Shown in pieces: positions 45,932-54,300 of a stretch of DNA of 54,300 nt. Origin of the DNA: Fibrobacter sp. (GTDB taxonomy: Bacteria; Fibrobacterota; Fibrobacteria; Fibrobacterales; Fibrobacteraceae); NCBI GenBank assembly GCA_016295375.1, contig JAEDLI010000003.1, positions 1-54,300 of the forward strand, in the 5' to 3' direction. Position 1 is the first letter of the stretch. Each line of letters opens with the position of its first letter. Under the pieces are notes generated by a model. The model was not told where the DNA came from and did no database searches. It saw only the letters and a list, made by a program, of their open reading frames with translations. Made by a program: the position numbers and the translations under genes.

Positions 45932-46642
45932 GTGGCTAACCAGCTGAGACATGTTGCTATCATCATGGACGGCAACGGGCGTTGGGCCCGCAGCCGCGGT
46001 TTGGAGCGTTTTCTGGGGCACCGCAAGGGGACCCAGGCCACCATCGATGCTGTTGAAGTGGGCGTGAACCTCAAGCTGGAACACATGACGCTTTACGTGT
46101 TCAGTTCCGAGAACTGGGGCCGTCCCAGCAAGGAAGTAGATTACCTGATGAACCTCCTCATCGAGATGGTGGTAAAGGAAATCCCCGACCTCATGGAAAA
46201 GAACGTGAAGCTCACGGTCATCGGGAATATGGAACGCCTGCCAGAGAAACCCCGCGCAAGTCTCCAGTCTGCCATCGACAAGACAGCGAACAACACGGGC
46301 ATGCAGTTGAACCTGGCCATCTCGTACGGTGGACGGCTCGAAATCGTGGATGCGGCGAAGGCCATTGCCACGCAAGTGCAGTCGGGCACGCTCAAGGTTG
46401 AGGATATCGACGAGACTGTATTTGCAAAGAATTTGTACTTAAAGGGCGCTCCCGATCCGGATCTGGTCATCCGTACCGGCGGTGAATTTAGGCTTTCGAA
46501 CTACCTGCTCTGGCAGGCGGCCTACAGCGAGTTCTATGTGACGGATACGCTTTGGCCCGACTTTACCAAAGAGGAGTTCCTGAAGGCTGTGGAGTTTTTC
46601 AAAACCCGCGAAAGAAGGTTTGGGAAGGTGTTGCATGAGTAA
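45932..46642 (+). CDS. uppS: Undecaprenyl diphosphate synthase (isoprenyl transferase)
   Basis: 236 residues from a GTG start with GGAG upstream. Catalytic D13 in IIMDGNGRWARSRG, then FSSENWGRP and the C-terminal RTGGEFRLSNYLLWQAAYSE. Makes the lipid carrier for cell-wall synthesis. Overlaps cdsA by eight bases. Confidence 0.96.
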   Translation: MANQLRHVAIIMDGNGRWARSRGLERFLGHRKGTQATIDAVEVGVNLKLEHMTLYVFSSENWGRPSKEVDYLMNLLIEMVVKEIPDLMEKNVKLTVIGNMERLPEKPRASLQSAIDKTANNTGMQLNLAISYGGRLEIVDAAKAIATQVQSGTLKVEDIDETVFAKNLYLKGAPDPDLVIRTGGEFRLSNYLLWQAAYSEFYVTDTLWPDFTKEEFLKAVEFFKTRERRFGKVLHE

Positions 46643-47516
46643 TTTGGCTCAGCGTTTGATAACGGCGTTTATCGCCATTCCGATAGTGTTCTTTTTGCTG
46701 TGGTTCAGCGACTACAGCCGTATCGGGCTTATGTGCTTCTTGGCTGGCGTGGGCGCCTGGGAATGGGCGGGCATGGCCTCCAAGATGTACAAGGGGCCGG
46801 ACACCCGCTATCTTTCTTTTGCGTCGTCCTTGGCTTTGACCCTTGCATGGACGCTCTCCAAGGGCGGCTATTTTGGGCTTCCTGCCGTGCCATACGTGGT
46901 GGGCATGACCTTCCTGGTGATTTTTGCCATTTACATCGGTGTGGCCTACGCCAAGGTAGAAATTGACCATCTGTTTCCCTGGCTGGTGATGCAGTTGGGA
47001 GCTCCGCTATACGTGGGCCTCTGGGGCGGCATGAACGTGCTTATGATGGGCAACGGCCAGGGTTTTGAACATTGCTATGCCTTTATCTTGGTGATGACAT
47101 CTGTGTGGATGTGCGACACGGTGGCCTATTTCTTCGGAAAATTCGCCGCAGGCAAGGGCCCCTTCGGGCGTCACCCCTTTGCACCCAGCATCAGCCCCAA
47201 GAAAACTTGGGAAGGAAGTGTTGCAGGTTCTGTTGCCACCATTGCCTGGGTGGCCTACTGGGCCAAGTGCAGCGCCGCCCTCGGTTGCTTTAGCGTAGAA
47301 ATTGACTGGACCCGGGCCGTTATTCTCGGCGTGCTCGTCACGGTGGCGGGCCAGGCTGGCGACCTCTTGATGAGTGCCCTTAAGCGCTGGAGCGGCACCA
47401 AGGATTCCGGCAACTTGTTCGTGGGTCATGGCGGAGTGCTTGATCGCTGCGATTCGTTCTACCTCGCAGCCCCTGCCCTTTACCTGCTCATGGATTTTTT
47501 CAAGAATATTGCTTAA
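46635..47516 (+). CDS. cdsA: Phosphatidate cytidylyltransferase
   Basis: 293 residues from the ATG at 46635 within the uppS end. Seven to eight membrane segments and the family signature S-x-x-K-R-x-x-x-x-K-D near the end (SALKRWSGTKDSGNL, then GHGGVLDRCDS). Makes CDP-diacylglycerol for phospholipid synthesis in the inner membrane. Confidence 0.93.
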   Translation: MSNLAQRLITAFIAIPIVFFLLWFSDYSRIGLMCFLAGVGAWEWAGMASKMYKGPDTRYLSFASSLALTLAWTLSKGGYFGLPAVPYVVGMTFLVIFAIYIGVAYAKVEIDHLFPWLVMQLGAPLYVGLWGGMNVLMMGNGQGFEHCYAFILVMTSVWMCDTVAYFFGKFAAGKGPFGRHPFAPSISPKKTWEGSVAGSVATIAWVAYWAKCSAALGCFSVEIDWTRAVILGVLVTVAGQAGDLLMSALKRWSGTKDSGNLFVGHGGVLDRCDSFYLAAPALYLLMDFFKNIA

Positions 47517-47528
47517 TAGGTGGACTTT

Positions 47529-47939
47529 ATGAAATCCAAGTTTCTTGTCGGGGCGTGCGCTTTGGTGATGGCCCTTGGTTTTACCGCATGTGATGACAGC
47601 AGTTCTGCAAGTTCTGATACGGGTACGACGACTACGGAACCCGGTGGAAGCGACAACGCTAAGGATAACGCCAATCCTGGCGACATCTGCGGAGCCAAGC
47701 CCGAAGCTGGGTGCAACTTCAAGAAAGAAGACAAGGTCTGGAAGTTCATATACAAGGACTGGAATTACATTGACATTTACACATGGACCGATGATTCCAC
47801 TGTTGAATTCAAGGAATGCATGAACGCCTACCACATGGATAGGAACGATTCGACCTACACGAATGTGACTCGTGACGAAATGTTCGAGAAGGTGATGGCT
47901 GATTGTGAGTCCTTCGCTGATACCGAAGGCGGAAACTAA
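47529..47939 (+). CDS. Small lipoprotein inside the cdsA-dxr cluster
   Basis: 136 residues from ATG 47529 with AGGTGG upstream. Lipobox G-F-T-A-C, mature start CDDSSSASSD, Thr/Gly/Asn-rich linker, then a small domain with four cysteines (ICGAKPEAGC, ECMNAY, DCESF). No family recognised. It sits 12 bases after cdsA and 12 before dxr, so it is part of the operon. Confidence 0.75.
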   Translation: MKSKFLVGACALVMALGFTACDDSSSASSDTGTTTTEPGGSDNAKDNANPGDICGAKPEAGCNFKKEDKVWKFIYKDWNYIDIYTWTDDSTVEFKECMNAYHMDRNDSTYTNVTRDEMFEKVMADCESFADTEGGN

Positions 47940-47951
47940 GGAATTGTGACT

Positions 47952-49097
47952 ATGAAAAACGTTGTTCTTTTGGGCGCTACCGGTTCTATCGGAACCTCTA
48001 GCGTTGATGTGATTTTGCAACACTCCGATATTTTCAAGCTGTATGCCGTTGCCGCCAACAGCAGCGTGGCGAAGGTGGCCGAAATTGTGCGCAAGTTCAA
48101 GGTGGAACGCGTGTGCATGTTCGACCCGAATGCCGCGAAGGAGTTGGAAAAGGAATTGGGCATGCCTGTGCTTGCCGGCATGGAAGGCCTGTGCGAACTG
48201 GCCGCCGACCCCAAGGCCGATATCATCATCAACGCCCTGATGGGTGCTGTGGGTTGCCTTCCCACCATTACCGCTATCGAACACGGAAAGCATGTGGCCC
48301 TTGCCAACAAAGAGACCATGGTCATGGCGGGCCCTGTCATTTGGGACAAGTTGACCGAAAATCCCAAGTCATTCATCACTCCGATTGACTCTGAACACAG
48401 CGCCATTTTCCAGTGCCTTTCTGGACGCCCAGAAAAGGAAGTGGAGTTCCTGGAAATCACCGCTTCGGGCGGCCCTTTCCGGGAATGGCCTATTGAAAAG
48501 TTTGAATCCATTACCGTGGCCGACGCCCTGAATCACCCGGTGTGGAGCATGGGCAAGAAGATTACCATCGACTCTGCTTCCATGATGAACAAGGGCCTGG
48601 AAGTTCTGGAAGCCCATTTCTTGTTCCACATTCCTTACGAACAGATCAAGGTGGTGGTTCACCCCCAGTCCATGGTGCATTCTCTGGTGCAGTTCCGGGA
48701 TGGTTCCTTGATGGCTCAGCTGGGCGCTCCCGACATGCGCATTCCTATCCAGGTGGCCCTTACCTGGCCCGACCGCCTGCCGCTGGAGACCAAGCGTCTG
48801 GACCTGCCGACGCTTGCGAAACTGACCTTCTTCGAGCCGGACTTTAACAAGTTCCGCTGTCTCGCTCTGGCATTTGAAGCGGGACGTCGTGGCGGTATTG
48901 TTCCGGCCATGATGAACGCTGCCAACGAGGTGCTGGTAGACGCCTTCCTCAAGGGGAACCTGAAGTTTACCGACATCCCGAAGCATGTGGAAACCATCAT
49001 GGCGGGCGCTCCTACGGTTTCTGGCCACCTGACCCTGGACCAGGTTCTCGAAGCCGACGCCGAAGCCCGCAAATTGACCGCTGCGCTTATCAAATAG
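47952..49097 (+). CDS. dxr: 1-deoxy-D-xylulose 5-phosphate reductoisomerase
   Basis: 381 residues from ATG 47952 (AAGGA upstream). NADPH-binding LLGATGSIGTSSVDVI, catalytic loop LANKETMVMAG and TPIDSEHSAIFQCL, SGGPFREWP, and MNKGLEVLEAHFLF. Second step of the MEP isoprenoid pathway, supplying uppS. Confidence 0.97.
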   Translation: MKNVVLLGATGSIGTSSVDVILQHSDIFKLYAVAANSSVAKVAEIVRKFKVERVCMFDPNAAKELEKELGMPVLAGMEGLCELAADPKADIIINALMGAVGCLPTITAIEHGKHVALANKETMVMAGPVIWDKLTENPKSFITPIDSEHSAIFQCLSGRPEKEVEFLEITASGGPFREWPIEKFESITVADALNHPVWSMGKKITIDSASMMNKGLEVLEAHFLFHIPYEQIKVVVHPQSMVHSLVQFRDGSLMAQLGAPDMRIPIQVALTWPDRLPLETKRLDLPTLAKLTFFEPDFNKFRCLALAFEAGRRGGIVPAMMNAANEVLVDAFLKGNLKFTDIPKHVETIMAGAPTVSGHLTLDQVLEADAEARKLTAALIK

Positions 49098-49119
49098 TTG
49101 ATTTCTACATTTTGCCTCG

Positions 49120-50499
49120 ATGGAATCTATTCTTGACAATGTTTTGATGTTTGTGCTGGGCCTTATCGGGCTGAGTTTTCTCGTGACCATTCACGAGTTG
49201 GGCCATTTTTTGGTGGCCAAGTGGAATAATGTCAAGGTGAACACTTTCAGTATCGGCTTTGGCAAAAAACTTATCAAGTTCCGCCACGGCGAAACGGAAT
49301 ATTGTATTTCGGCAATCCCCTTTGGCGGTTACGTGGCCATGGCGGGGGAGAACCCCGACACGTTAAAGGACGGGCAGGTTCCGGACGAACGTGATTTTGT
49401 GGCGAAATCGGTGGGCGCTCGCGCGTCGATTGCATTTGCGGGCCCATTCATCAATATCGCATTTGCCTTTATCCTGCTGATGGTTCTTTATATGGTCGGC
49501 GTCGAAGAACCGGCAACGAACGATTTGATTGTGGGCTTTGTTGCGAAGGATTCTCCGGCGCTTGCCGCAGGTATTGAACCAGGTGATACCATTACCGAAA
49601 TCAATGGCAAGCCTACTCATGGCTGGGACGATTTCCGCGAACAGATCGGCGTAAGCCTTGGGGCGAGCGTTCCGCTTACCGTGCACCGCGGCGGCGAACC
49701 GCTCTCGATTACGGTCGTGCCCGAAGAACTTGTGATTCCGGCGCAAGATTCTACCAGCTCCGAAATTGCGATGGGTATCGGCGATATCGGTATTTACCCG
49801 CGCAACCGCGTGATTGTACGCTTGCCTCCTGTAGCGGGCTCTGCAGCCGAAAAGGCGGGCCTTGCCGTGGGCGATACCATCTTTGAAATTAACGGCGAAC
49901 ATATTTCCCGCTACGAAGAAGTCGTGCGCATCATCGACGGTAGCAAGGGCGAACCCGTGAACATCACCGTTATCCGTAACGGCGATACGCTTACCAATTC
50001 GCTCACTCCCGTGTACAACGAGGAATACAAGCGCTACATGGTCGGTATCCAGATGGGCTACGTGCTCTTCCGCGAAACGAAGATTGTGCGTCGCGGCCCT
50101 GTCGAGGCGTTTACCAAGACTTGTGCCACTAGCTGGAAAATGACCACGAGTATTTTCCGCTATTTCAAGCGCATGTTCCAGGGACAGGTGAAGGTCGACG
50201 CGTTCTCCGGTCCGGTCTCCATTGTCGCCGTGATGGGTAACGTGTGGATGAGCGGCTTCCAGGAATTCCTGATGCTCCTTGCGCTCATTAGCATAAACCT
50301 GGGCGTCATGAACCTGCTTCCGCTCGCCATTACCGACGGAGGCCTGCTCATGTTCCTCGGAATCGAGAAACTGCGTGGCAAGCCGCTTTCCACCAAGACG
50401 CAAACGGTCATTCAGAATGTGGCAGCCGCGTTCTTTATCAGTTTCTTCGTGTTCATTACGATTCTTGACTTTAGCAAACTTTCGCTGTTTTTGAAATGA
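49120..50499 (+). CDS. rseP: Site-2 metalloprotease RseP
   Basis: 459 residues. Zinc motif HELGH at 25-29 in the first membrane helix, two PDZ domains (about 125-205 and 215-290), and the C-terminal NLLPLAITDGG region with the third zinc ligand (D). The usual N-x-x-P-x-P-x-x-D-G appears here as N-L-L-P-L-A-I-T-D-G. It cuts anti-sigma factors within the membrane, so the anti-sigma-like protein at 17236 is a possible substrate. Confidence 0.93.
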   Translation: MESILDNVLMFVLGLIGLSFLVTIHELGHFLVAKWNNVKVNTFSIGFGKKLIKFRHGETEYCISAIPFGGYVAMAGENPDTLKDGQVPDERDFVAKSVGARASIAFAGPFINIAFAFILLMVLYMVGVEEPATNDLIVGFVAKDSPALAAGIEPGDTITEINGKPTHGWDDFREQIGVSLGASVPLTVHRGGEPLSITVVPEELVIPAQDSTSSEIAMGIGDIGIYPRNRVIVRLPPVAGSAAEKAGLAVGDTIFEINGEHISRYEEVVRIIDGSKGEPVNITVIRNGDTLTNSLTPVYNEEYKRYMVGIQMGYVLFRETKIVRRGPVEAFTKTCATSWKMTTSIFRYFKRMFQGQVKVDAFSGPVSIVAVMGNVWMSGFQEFLMLLALISINLGVMNLLPLAITDGGLLMFLGIEKLRGKPLSTKTQTVIQNVAAAFFISFFVFITILDFSKLSLFLK

Positions 50500-50508
50500 C
50501 AACGAACA

Positions 50509-50600
50509 TGTCATCCCCGCGGAGGCGTAGTAACGCCGGAGTCGAAGGATCCAGCTCGACAATGTCATCCTGGAGTGACCGTAGGTCGCGATAGGATCCA
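50509..50600 (+). repeat. Double copy of the dispersed GTCATCC repeat
   Basis: Two units, TGTCATCCCCGCGGAGGCG (50509-50553 region) and TGTCATCCTGGAGTGACC (50563-50600), each ending in GGATCC. They lie between rseP and the cation transporter. Confidence 0.65.
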
Positions 50601-50701
50601 CTCAGGTTTTCTCATGTGTGACACATCTGTCATCTGAGAACTGTCATGCCGCACTTGTTGCGTCATCGCCTTTTTTTATTTTAAAAAAAACAGGAATTCT
50701 T

Positions 50702-51820
50702 ATGATCGATAACGAAATTGAAAATCGCAGCAAGGTCATCGTGCGCACGAGCATCGTGGGTATCGCGACAAACGTGGTGCTTTCGGCATTCAAGGCCGCC
50801 ATCGGCTTTATCACGGGTTCCATCGCCGTCACGCTTGATGCGGTGAACAACCTTTCCGACGCGCTCTCCTCGGTCATTACCATCGTGGGCGCAAAACTTG
50901 CGAATAAACTTCCCGACAAGAAACACCCGCTGGGTTACGGGCGCATCGAGTACCTGAGCGCCATGATTGTGGCCGCCATCGTGCTGTATGCGGGCGGAAC
51001 CTCCGCCGTAGAATCCGTCAAGAAAATCATAACCCCCGAAGCCGCCGACTATTCTACGGTCTCGCTGGTAATTATCGCCGCTGCCGTGGTGGTAAAACTC
51101 GTGCTCGGCAAGTATGTTAAACGCCAGGGCGAACGCGTGAATTCCGGTGCGCTGGTGGCATCGGGTGCCGATGCCTTGTTCGACGCTATCTTGTCTGCTT
51201 CGGTGCTTGCTTCTGCAATCGTGTTCGTGACGACGGGCGTTTCGTTCGAAGCCTACGTGGGCGTGCTGATTTCTTTGTTCATCATCAAGTCCGGCATCGA
51301 GATGCTCAAGGATACGCTGGACGATATCTTGGGCAAACGCGCCGACAAGGAAACCGTCAAGCAAATCAAGGCCATCCTCACCTCCGAAGAGCCCGTGCGC
51401 GGCGCCTACGACTTGATTCTGAACGATTACGGCCCGAACAAGTCCATCGGCTCGGTGCACCTGGAACTGCCCGACACCGTGACTGTCGAGGAACTGGACG
51501 TGCTTACGCGCAAGTTGCAGAGCCGCGTGTACAAGGAAACGGGAATCCTGCTCGCAGGCGTGGGCGTGTATTCGCACAACACCAAGAACGACGAAGCCGC
51601 CGACATTCGGAACAAAGTATTGCATATCGTGAAGGCCTACGAATGGGCGCTCCAGATGCACGGCTTTTACGTGGATCTGCAGGAACGCTCAATGCGCTTT
51701 GACGTGGTCATGAGTTTCGCCGTTGCCCCCGAAGAAGGCGTTGCGACCCTCACCAAGGAAGTCGGCGAAGCCTACCCCGAATACAGCGTTCACATCGCCC
51801 CCGATGTGGACGTGGGGTAA
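50702..51820 (+). CDS. Cation diffusion facilitator transporter
   Basis: 372 residues from ATG 50702. Six membrane segments in the first 215 residues, metal-site aspartates in DAVNNLSDALSS and ASGADALFDAI, and HPLGYGRIEYL. A cytoplasmic ferredoxin-like domain follows (VRGAYDLILNDYGP onward) and an extra C-terminal repeat of about 80 residues. Exports divalent metals such as Zn, Fe or Mn against protons. An upstream frame to 50618 comes from repeat sequence and is rejected. Confidence 0.9.
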   Translation: MIDNEIENRSKVIVRTSIVGIATNVVLSAFKAAIGFITGSIAVTLDAVNNLSDALSSVITIVGAKLANKLPDKKHPLGYGRIEYLSAMIVAAIVLYAGGTSAVESVKKIITPEAADYSTVSLVIIAAAVVVKLVLGKYVKRQGERVNSGALVASGADALFDAILSASVLASAIVFVTTGVSFEAYVGVLISLFIIKSGIEMLKDTLDDILGKRADKETVKQIKAILTSEEPVRGAYDLILNDYGPNKSIGSVHLELPDTVTVEELDVLTRKLQSRVYKETGILLAGVGVYSHNTKNDEAADIRNKVLHIVKAYEWALQMHGFYVDLQERSMRFDVVMSFAVAPEEGVATLTKEVGEAYPEYSVHIAPDVDVG

Positions 51821-51860
51821 AAAAACTTGACAATGGATAAAAATTATTTATTTTATATCT

Positions 51861-52511
51861 ATGCCGAGTTTGTTTTTCAAAATACGTTTTTTGGCGTGTT
51901 CCGCGCTTGTTTTGCTTTGCGCTTGTGACGATATTGTTTCGTCTAGCGAAACTTACAGTCAAAGGTGCAGCGATAATTCCAACATCGAAGGTTATGCCGC
52001 TGATTTTGGCGGTTATAAAAAAGGCAAGAAAATCCCTTTCAAGCATTCAGACGGCTACCTGTTTTCCCTTACTGTTACCGAGAGGGAAAATTCCATTGAC
52101 CACATTTGCCAAAAACACTTGGTTACAACGCTGGAATCGGCATACCCCATCTATTCCATTTTGCTTGCCTCTCAGGCCCCCACCTTTTATTATAGTGAAG
52201 AAGACAAAAAGAACGGTGGAAATGTCGACGTGGTTTTCGGGCAGTACACTTTTTCGCTCATGAATCCTCTCGCTCGCGAAAAAATGCAAAGCCTCGATTC
52301 TTCTTACATCGACACCATGAAAATCAATGGAATCGTATACACGGGTGTCGCCGTAAGCAACGGAAAAAAGTACAAGCAACCCAACAATGAAAATTATTAC
52401 AACAGCACTGTAGAATCTGGCGCCAAGCTTTACTACAATACAAAAAAGGGAATCTTGAAAATCGAGCTGGAAGACGGTAGTTACATTTCGATCAACGAGG
52501 AGGACGATTAA
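51861..52511 (+). CDS. Lipoprotein of unknown function
   Basis: 216 residues. Lipobox L-L-C-A-C (C22), mature start CDDIVSSSE. A soluble domain with two further cysteines. No Shine-Dalgarno site. Its stop overlaps the next ATG (TAATG), so the two lipoproteins are a translationally coupled pair. Confidence 0.7.
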   Translation: MPSLFFKIRFLACSALVLLCACDDIVSSSETYSQRCSDNSNIEGYAADFGGYKKGKKIPFKHSDGYLFSLTVTERENSIDHICQKHLVTTLESAYPIYSILLASQAPTFYYSEEDKKNGGNVDVVFGQYTFSLMNPLAREKMQSLDSSYIDTMKINGIVYTGVAVSNGKKYKQPNNENYYNSTVESGAKLYYNTKKGILKIELEDGSYISINEEDD

Positions 52512-53383
52512 TGAAAAATAAGTACCTCCGAGCATTTTTCTGCACAATTAGCCTCGCTATTCCGGCTTTCTTTGCGGCGTGCGGCGAAGGCAATGATTTG
52601 CCCGAATTCACCGAAGACATGCAGGTTCTGTGGAATGCCGAAAAGGACTTCAGCAAGGATTCCGTCATTTATCTCGCTGACTCCGTCAAATTTGTCGACA
52701 AGTTGTTTCAATCCGCCGAGTTTGGGGTAAAAGAAACGCCTTTTGTGGATTATAAAGCCAAGGCGATGGCATCCGCTATCAATATCGGGCTATATGTAGC
52801 TCCCAACTCTGACGGAGGATCCGTCCAAATTGTTTGTCACCCGAATCAGACTCGGTTTGATATTAACGATATCGGGAAAAATCCGAAAATTATTTTTGAA
52901 GAACCTCGCTTCCCCGCAAAAAACAAAGAAGACTATTCGTTAAAATTTATGGATTCCTTAAAGGTGATCGATTCCACCTTCTACGACATACTGTATTTCA
53001 GCGTGCCTGATAGCGGCATGAATCTTTGCAATATTTCTGCATTCTACTATGGAATTCATGACGGCGTTGTCAGGGTTGTTAGCAGGAACGGTGTCGAATT
53101 AAACCGCGTTTCTGCACAAGTTTACGAAAATGCCGAAGACCGCAGGGCTGAAGAACGCGCTCTGGCCGATTCTATAGCGCAGGCTGTTGCAGATTCCATT
53201 GCTCAGGCAGTCGTCGATTCCATTATCAAGGCAAACACACCCTCCGAAAAAGACAGCACAGATGACAACGCGGAAATCGAAATTCCCCAAGAAATTGTTG
53301 ACTTGGCCGATTCCGTCGCAAACTGCATCAAAAAGGCGTATTCCGAAGGTTCGCTTTCTGCGATAAAGAATTGCAAAATATAG
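52511..53383 (+). CDS. Lipoprotein with DSIAQAV repeats
   Basis: 290 residues. Lipobox F-F-A-A-C (C24), mature start CGEGNDLPEF. A globular part (40-205) is followed by a helical segment with repeats A-D-S-I-A-Q-A-V (215-240), a Ser/Thr/Asp linker, and a C-terminal helix with a cysteine pair (NCIKKAYSEGSLSAIKNC). No family recognised. Coupled to the lipoprotein before it. Confidence 0.7.
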   Translation: MKNKYLRAFFCTISLAIPAFFAACGEGNDLPEFTEDMQVLWNAEKDFSKDSVIYLADSVKFVDKLFQSAEFGVKETPFVDYKAKAMASAINIGLYVAPNSDGGSVQIVCHPNQTRFDINDIGKNPKIIFEEPRFPAKNKEDYSLKFMDSLKVIDSTFYDILYFSVPDSGMNLCNISAFYYGIHDGVVRVVSRNGVELNRVSAQVYENAEDRRAEERALADSIAQAVADSIAQAVVDSIIKANTPSEKDSTDDNAEIEIPQEIVDLADSVANCIKKAYSEGSLSAIKNCKI

Positions 53384-53419
53384 TCGATAAGCAAGGCCTT
53401 GAAATAAGGGATCGACTTT

Positions 53420-53730
53420 ATGAAATTAAAAAAATTGGATCACAAACTAACAGTCTGTAAAGTAGCGGACGTTAGTGATGTCGATACGGGTAAGGATTTT
53501 TCTCTTATAGGTATCCTTTCGAAACTCTCGGCTATTATTGCAGAAAATGGCGTTGGAATTTTTGCGATATCCACTTTCAATACGGATTATATCCCTGTGA
53601 AAGCCGAAAATTTCGAGAAAGTACCGAAGGCCGCTGCTTCGGAATCGCTTGCGACGAACGCTACATTCTCGTGAGCGAATACGGCAAGAACGGCGCCGAT
53701 GCTGAAATCGTCGTATTCAATAAACGGTAA
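53420..53730 (+). pseudogene. ACT-domain protein remnant, internally deleted and chimeric
   Basis: Begins MKLKKLDHKLTVCKVADVSD and then jumps to KDFSLIGILSKLSAIIAENG and GIFAISTFNTDYIPVKAENF, the C-terminal ACT repeat of a family of about 125 residues; roughly 45 middle residues are missing. The annotated frame ends at 53674, but a second frame continues as CFGIACDERYILVSEYGKNG with ADAEIVVFNKR to 53730 and looks like the tail of some other protein. I infer a deletion that fused two genes. Confidence 0.55.
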
Positions 53731-53744
53731 CGGCCTCTGAAAAC

Positions 53745-53876
53745 TCATTTTGGCGGTGTAAATTCCATAATAAACTCGTTGCAGGTTTGTTTGTAGTCAT
53801 CCTCGACCGTCAGGGAGGGGATCCATTTTTTTGATAAATATAGAATGTCTTGGCGCTGGGCGAGATGACTTGGCAA
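53745..53876 (-). pseudogene. Unidentified C-terminal protein fragment
   Basis: A 43-codon open stretch without a start codon, reading QRQDILYLSKKWIPSLTVED and DYKQTCNEFIMEFTPP, has the composition of real protein. I do not recognise it. It may be the end of a deleted gene next to the chimeric ACT remnant. The surrounding 53731-53930 holds nothing else I can name. Confidence 0.3.
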
Positions 53877-53930
53877 TCTCTAGCTGTTTTTATAGATTAT
53901 AGCAACAAACTATATCGCAGTGGATTAGGT

Positions 53931-54300
53931 ATGAACATTCTGATTCTTTCGGGTAGCCCGCGCAAGGGCGGCAATACGAATTTATTGGTGGATGCGTTCG
54001 TGAAGGGCGCTTCGCAAAAGCATCAAGTCGAAGTCGTCTCTGTTCACGAGTACAAAATCAATCCTTGCGTCGGTTGCAATTCGTGCTTTGCCCGCGAAGA
54101 CCACAAGTGCTGCCAGAAAGACGACATGCAGGCTGTCTACGAGAAAGCCGCTGCCGCCGAGATGCTCGTGATTGCGTCTCCCGTGTATTTCTATGGTCTG
54201 AGTGCGCAACTCAAGGCTGTCATCGACCGATTCCACAATCCGATTCGCGATACGTTCCACATCCACAAGATGGCCTTGCTCTTGGTCGGTGCCGCCTCGC
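53931..54300 (+). CDS. Flavodoxin-fold iron-sulfur flavoprotein, partial
   Basis: Runs off the window. MNILILSGSPRKGGNTNLLV is the FMN-phosphate loop of the NADPH-dependent FMN reductase family, and CVGCNSCF with HKCC adds a cysteine cluster as in iron-sulfur flavoproteins (Isf type). SPVYFYGLSAQLKAVIDR is the family's second signature. An oxidoreductase with FMN; the acceptor is unknown. Confidence 0.85.
   Translation, partial: MNILILSGSPRKGGNTNLLVDAFVKGASQKHQVEVVSVHEYKINPCVGCNSCFAREDHKCCQKDDMQAVYEKAAAAEMLVIASPVYFYGLSAQLKAVIDRFHNPIRDTFHIHKMALLLVGAAS

Overview
The window looks like a chromosomal piece of a Fibrobacter-type bacterium (cultured or uncultured). The main reasons are a FISUMP-domain lipoprotein (34719-35285), a TIGR02147-family regulator paired with a lipoprotein (36584-38256), and many lipoproteins whose mature N-terminus is a C-D-D-S-S-S-type serine run. 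Both families are known mainly from Fibrobacter succinogenes and relatives. The outer-membrane proteins, TonB machinery and lack of Shine-Dalgarno sites at several starts fit this phylum. This is an inference from protein families; no rRNA is present.

Layout. 1-9550: small metabolic genes (frameshifted methyltransferase, DMSP-lyase-like cupin, frameshifted ThiF/MoeB-like E1, HD protein, biotin synthase bioB, PLP synthase pdxST with divergent pdxR, a MalY-type C-S lyase, a rhodanese-TusA-DsrE fusion). 9550-16730: an accessory region with a 3' remnant of a type I restriction specificity gene (hsdS) between 36-bp direct repeats, a 1649-residue exonuclease-RecQ-UvrD fusion, 12-bp tandem repeats, a second HD protein, and a decayed CdiA-CT/barnase-like toxin gene. 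16730-24670: an ECF sigma / membrane anti-sigma / secreted caspase operon followed by a TonB-dependent receptor and its DUF4249-like lipoprotein. 24676-27349: small secreted protein, SIMPL protein, NUDIX hydrolase, and a broken LD-carboxypeptidase. 27440-32839: a complete TonB2-type energy operon (DUF3450, TtpC-like ExbB, ExbB, ExbD, TonB, TPR). 32859-42579: transporter, FISUMP lipoprotein, LysR, TIGR02147/lipoprotein pair, phosphohexomutase, lipoproteins, and a histone-H1-like tail fused to a glycogen-binding domain. 42580-44397: a truncated metY with a structured leader, then an iron-type alcohol dehydrogenase. 44556-50499: a conserved essential cluster pyrH-frr-uppS-cdsA-(lipoprotein)-dxr-rseP. 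50702-54300: a cation-diffusion transporter, two lipoproteins, a chimeric ACT-domain remnant, and the start of an iron-sulfur flavoprotein.

Two patterns cut across the genes. First, period-7 tandem repeats occur at about ten places, and many lie directly against start codons or inside signal-peptide coding sequence; five are in or beside the TonB2 operon. Second, genes are often broken: reading-frame breaks coincide with A/T runs of 8-9 bases, and gene ends survive as stubs (pabB, hsdS, metY, toxin, ACT protein). The strongest candidates for a less-described system are the exonuclease-RecQ-UvrD fusion in its eroded island, the sigma/anti-sigma/caspase operon, and the start-codon heptad arrays.
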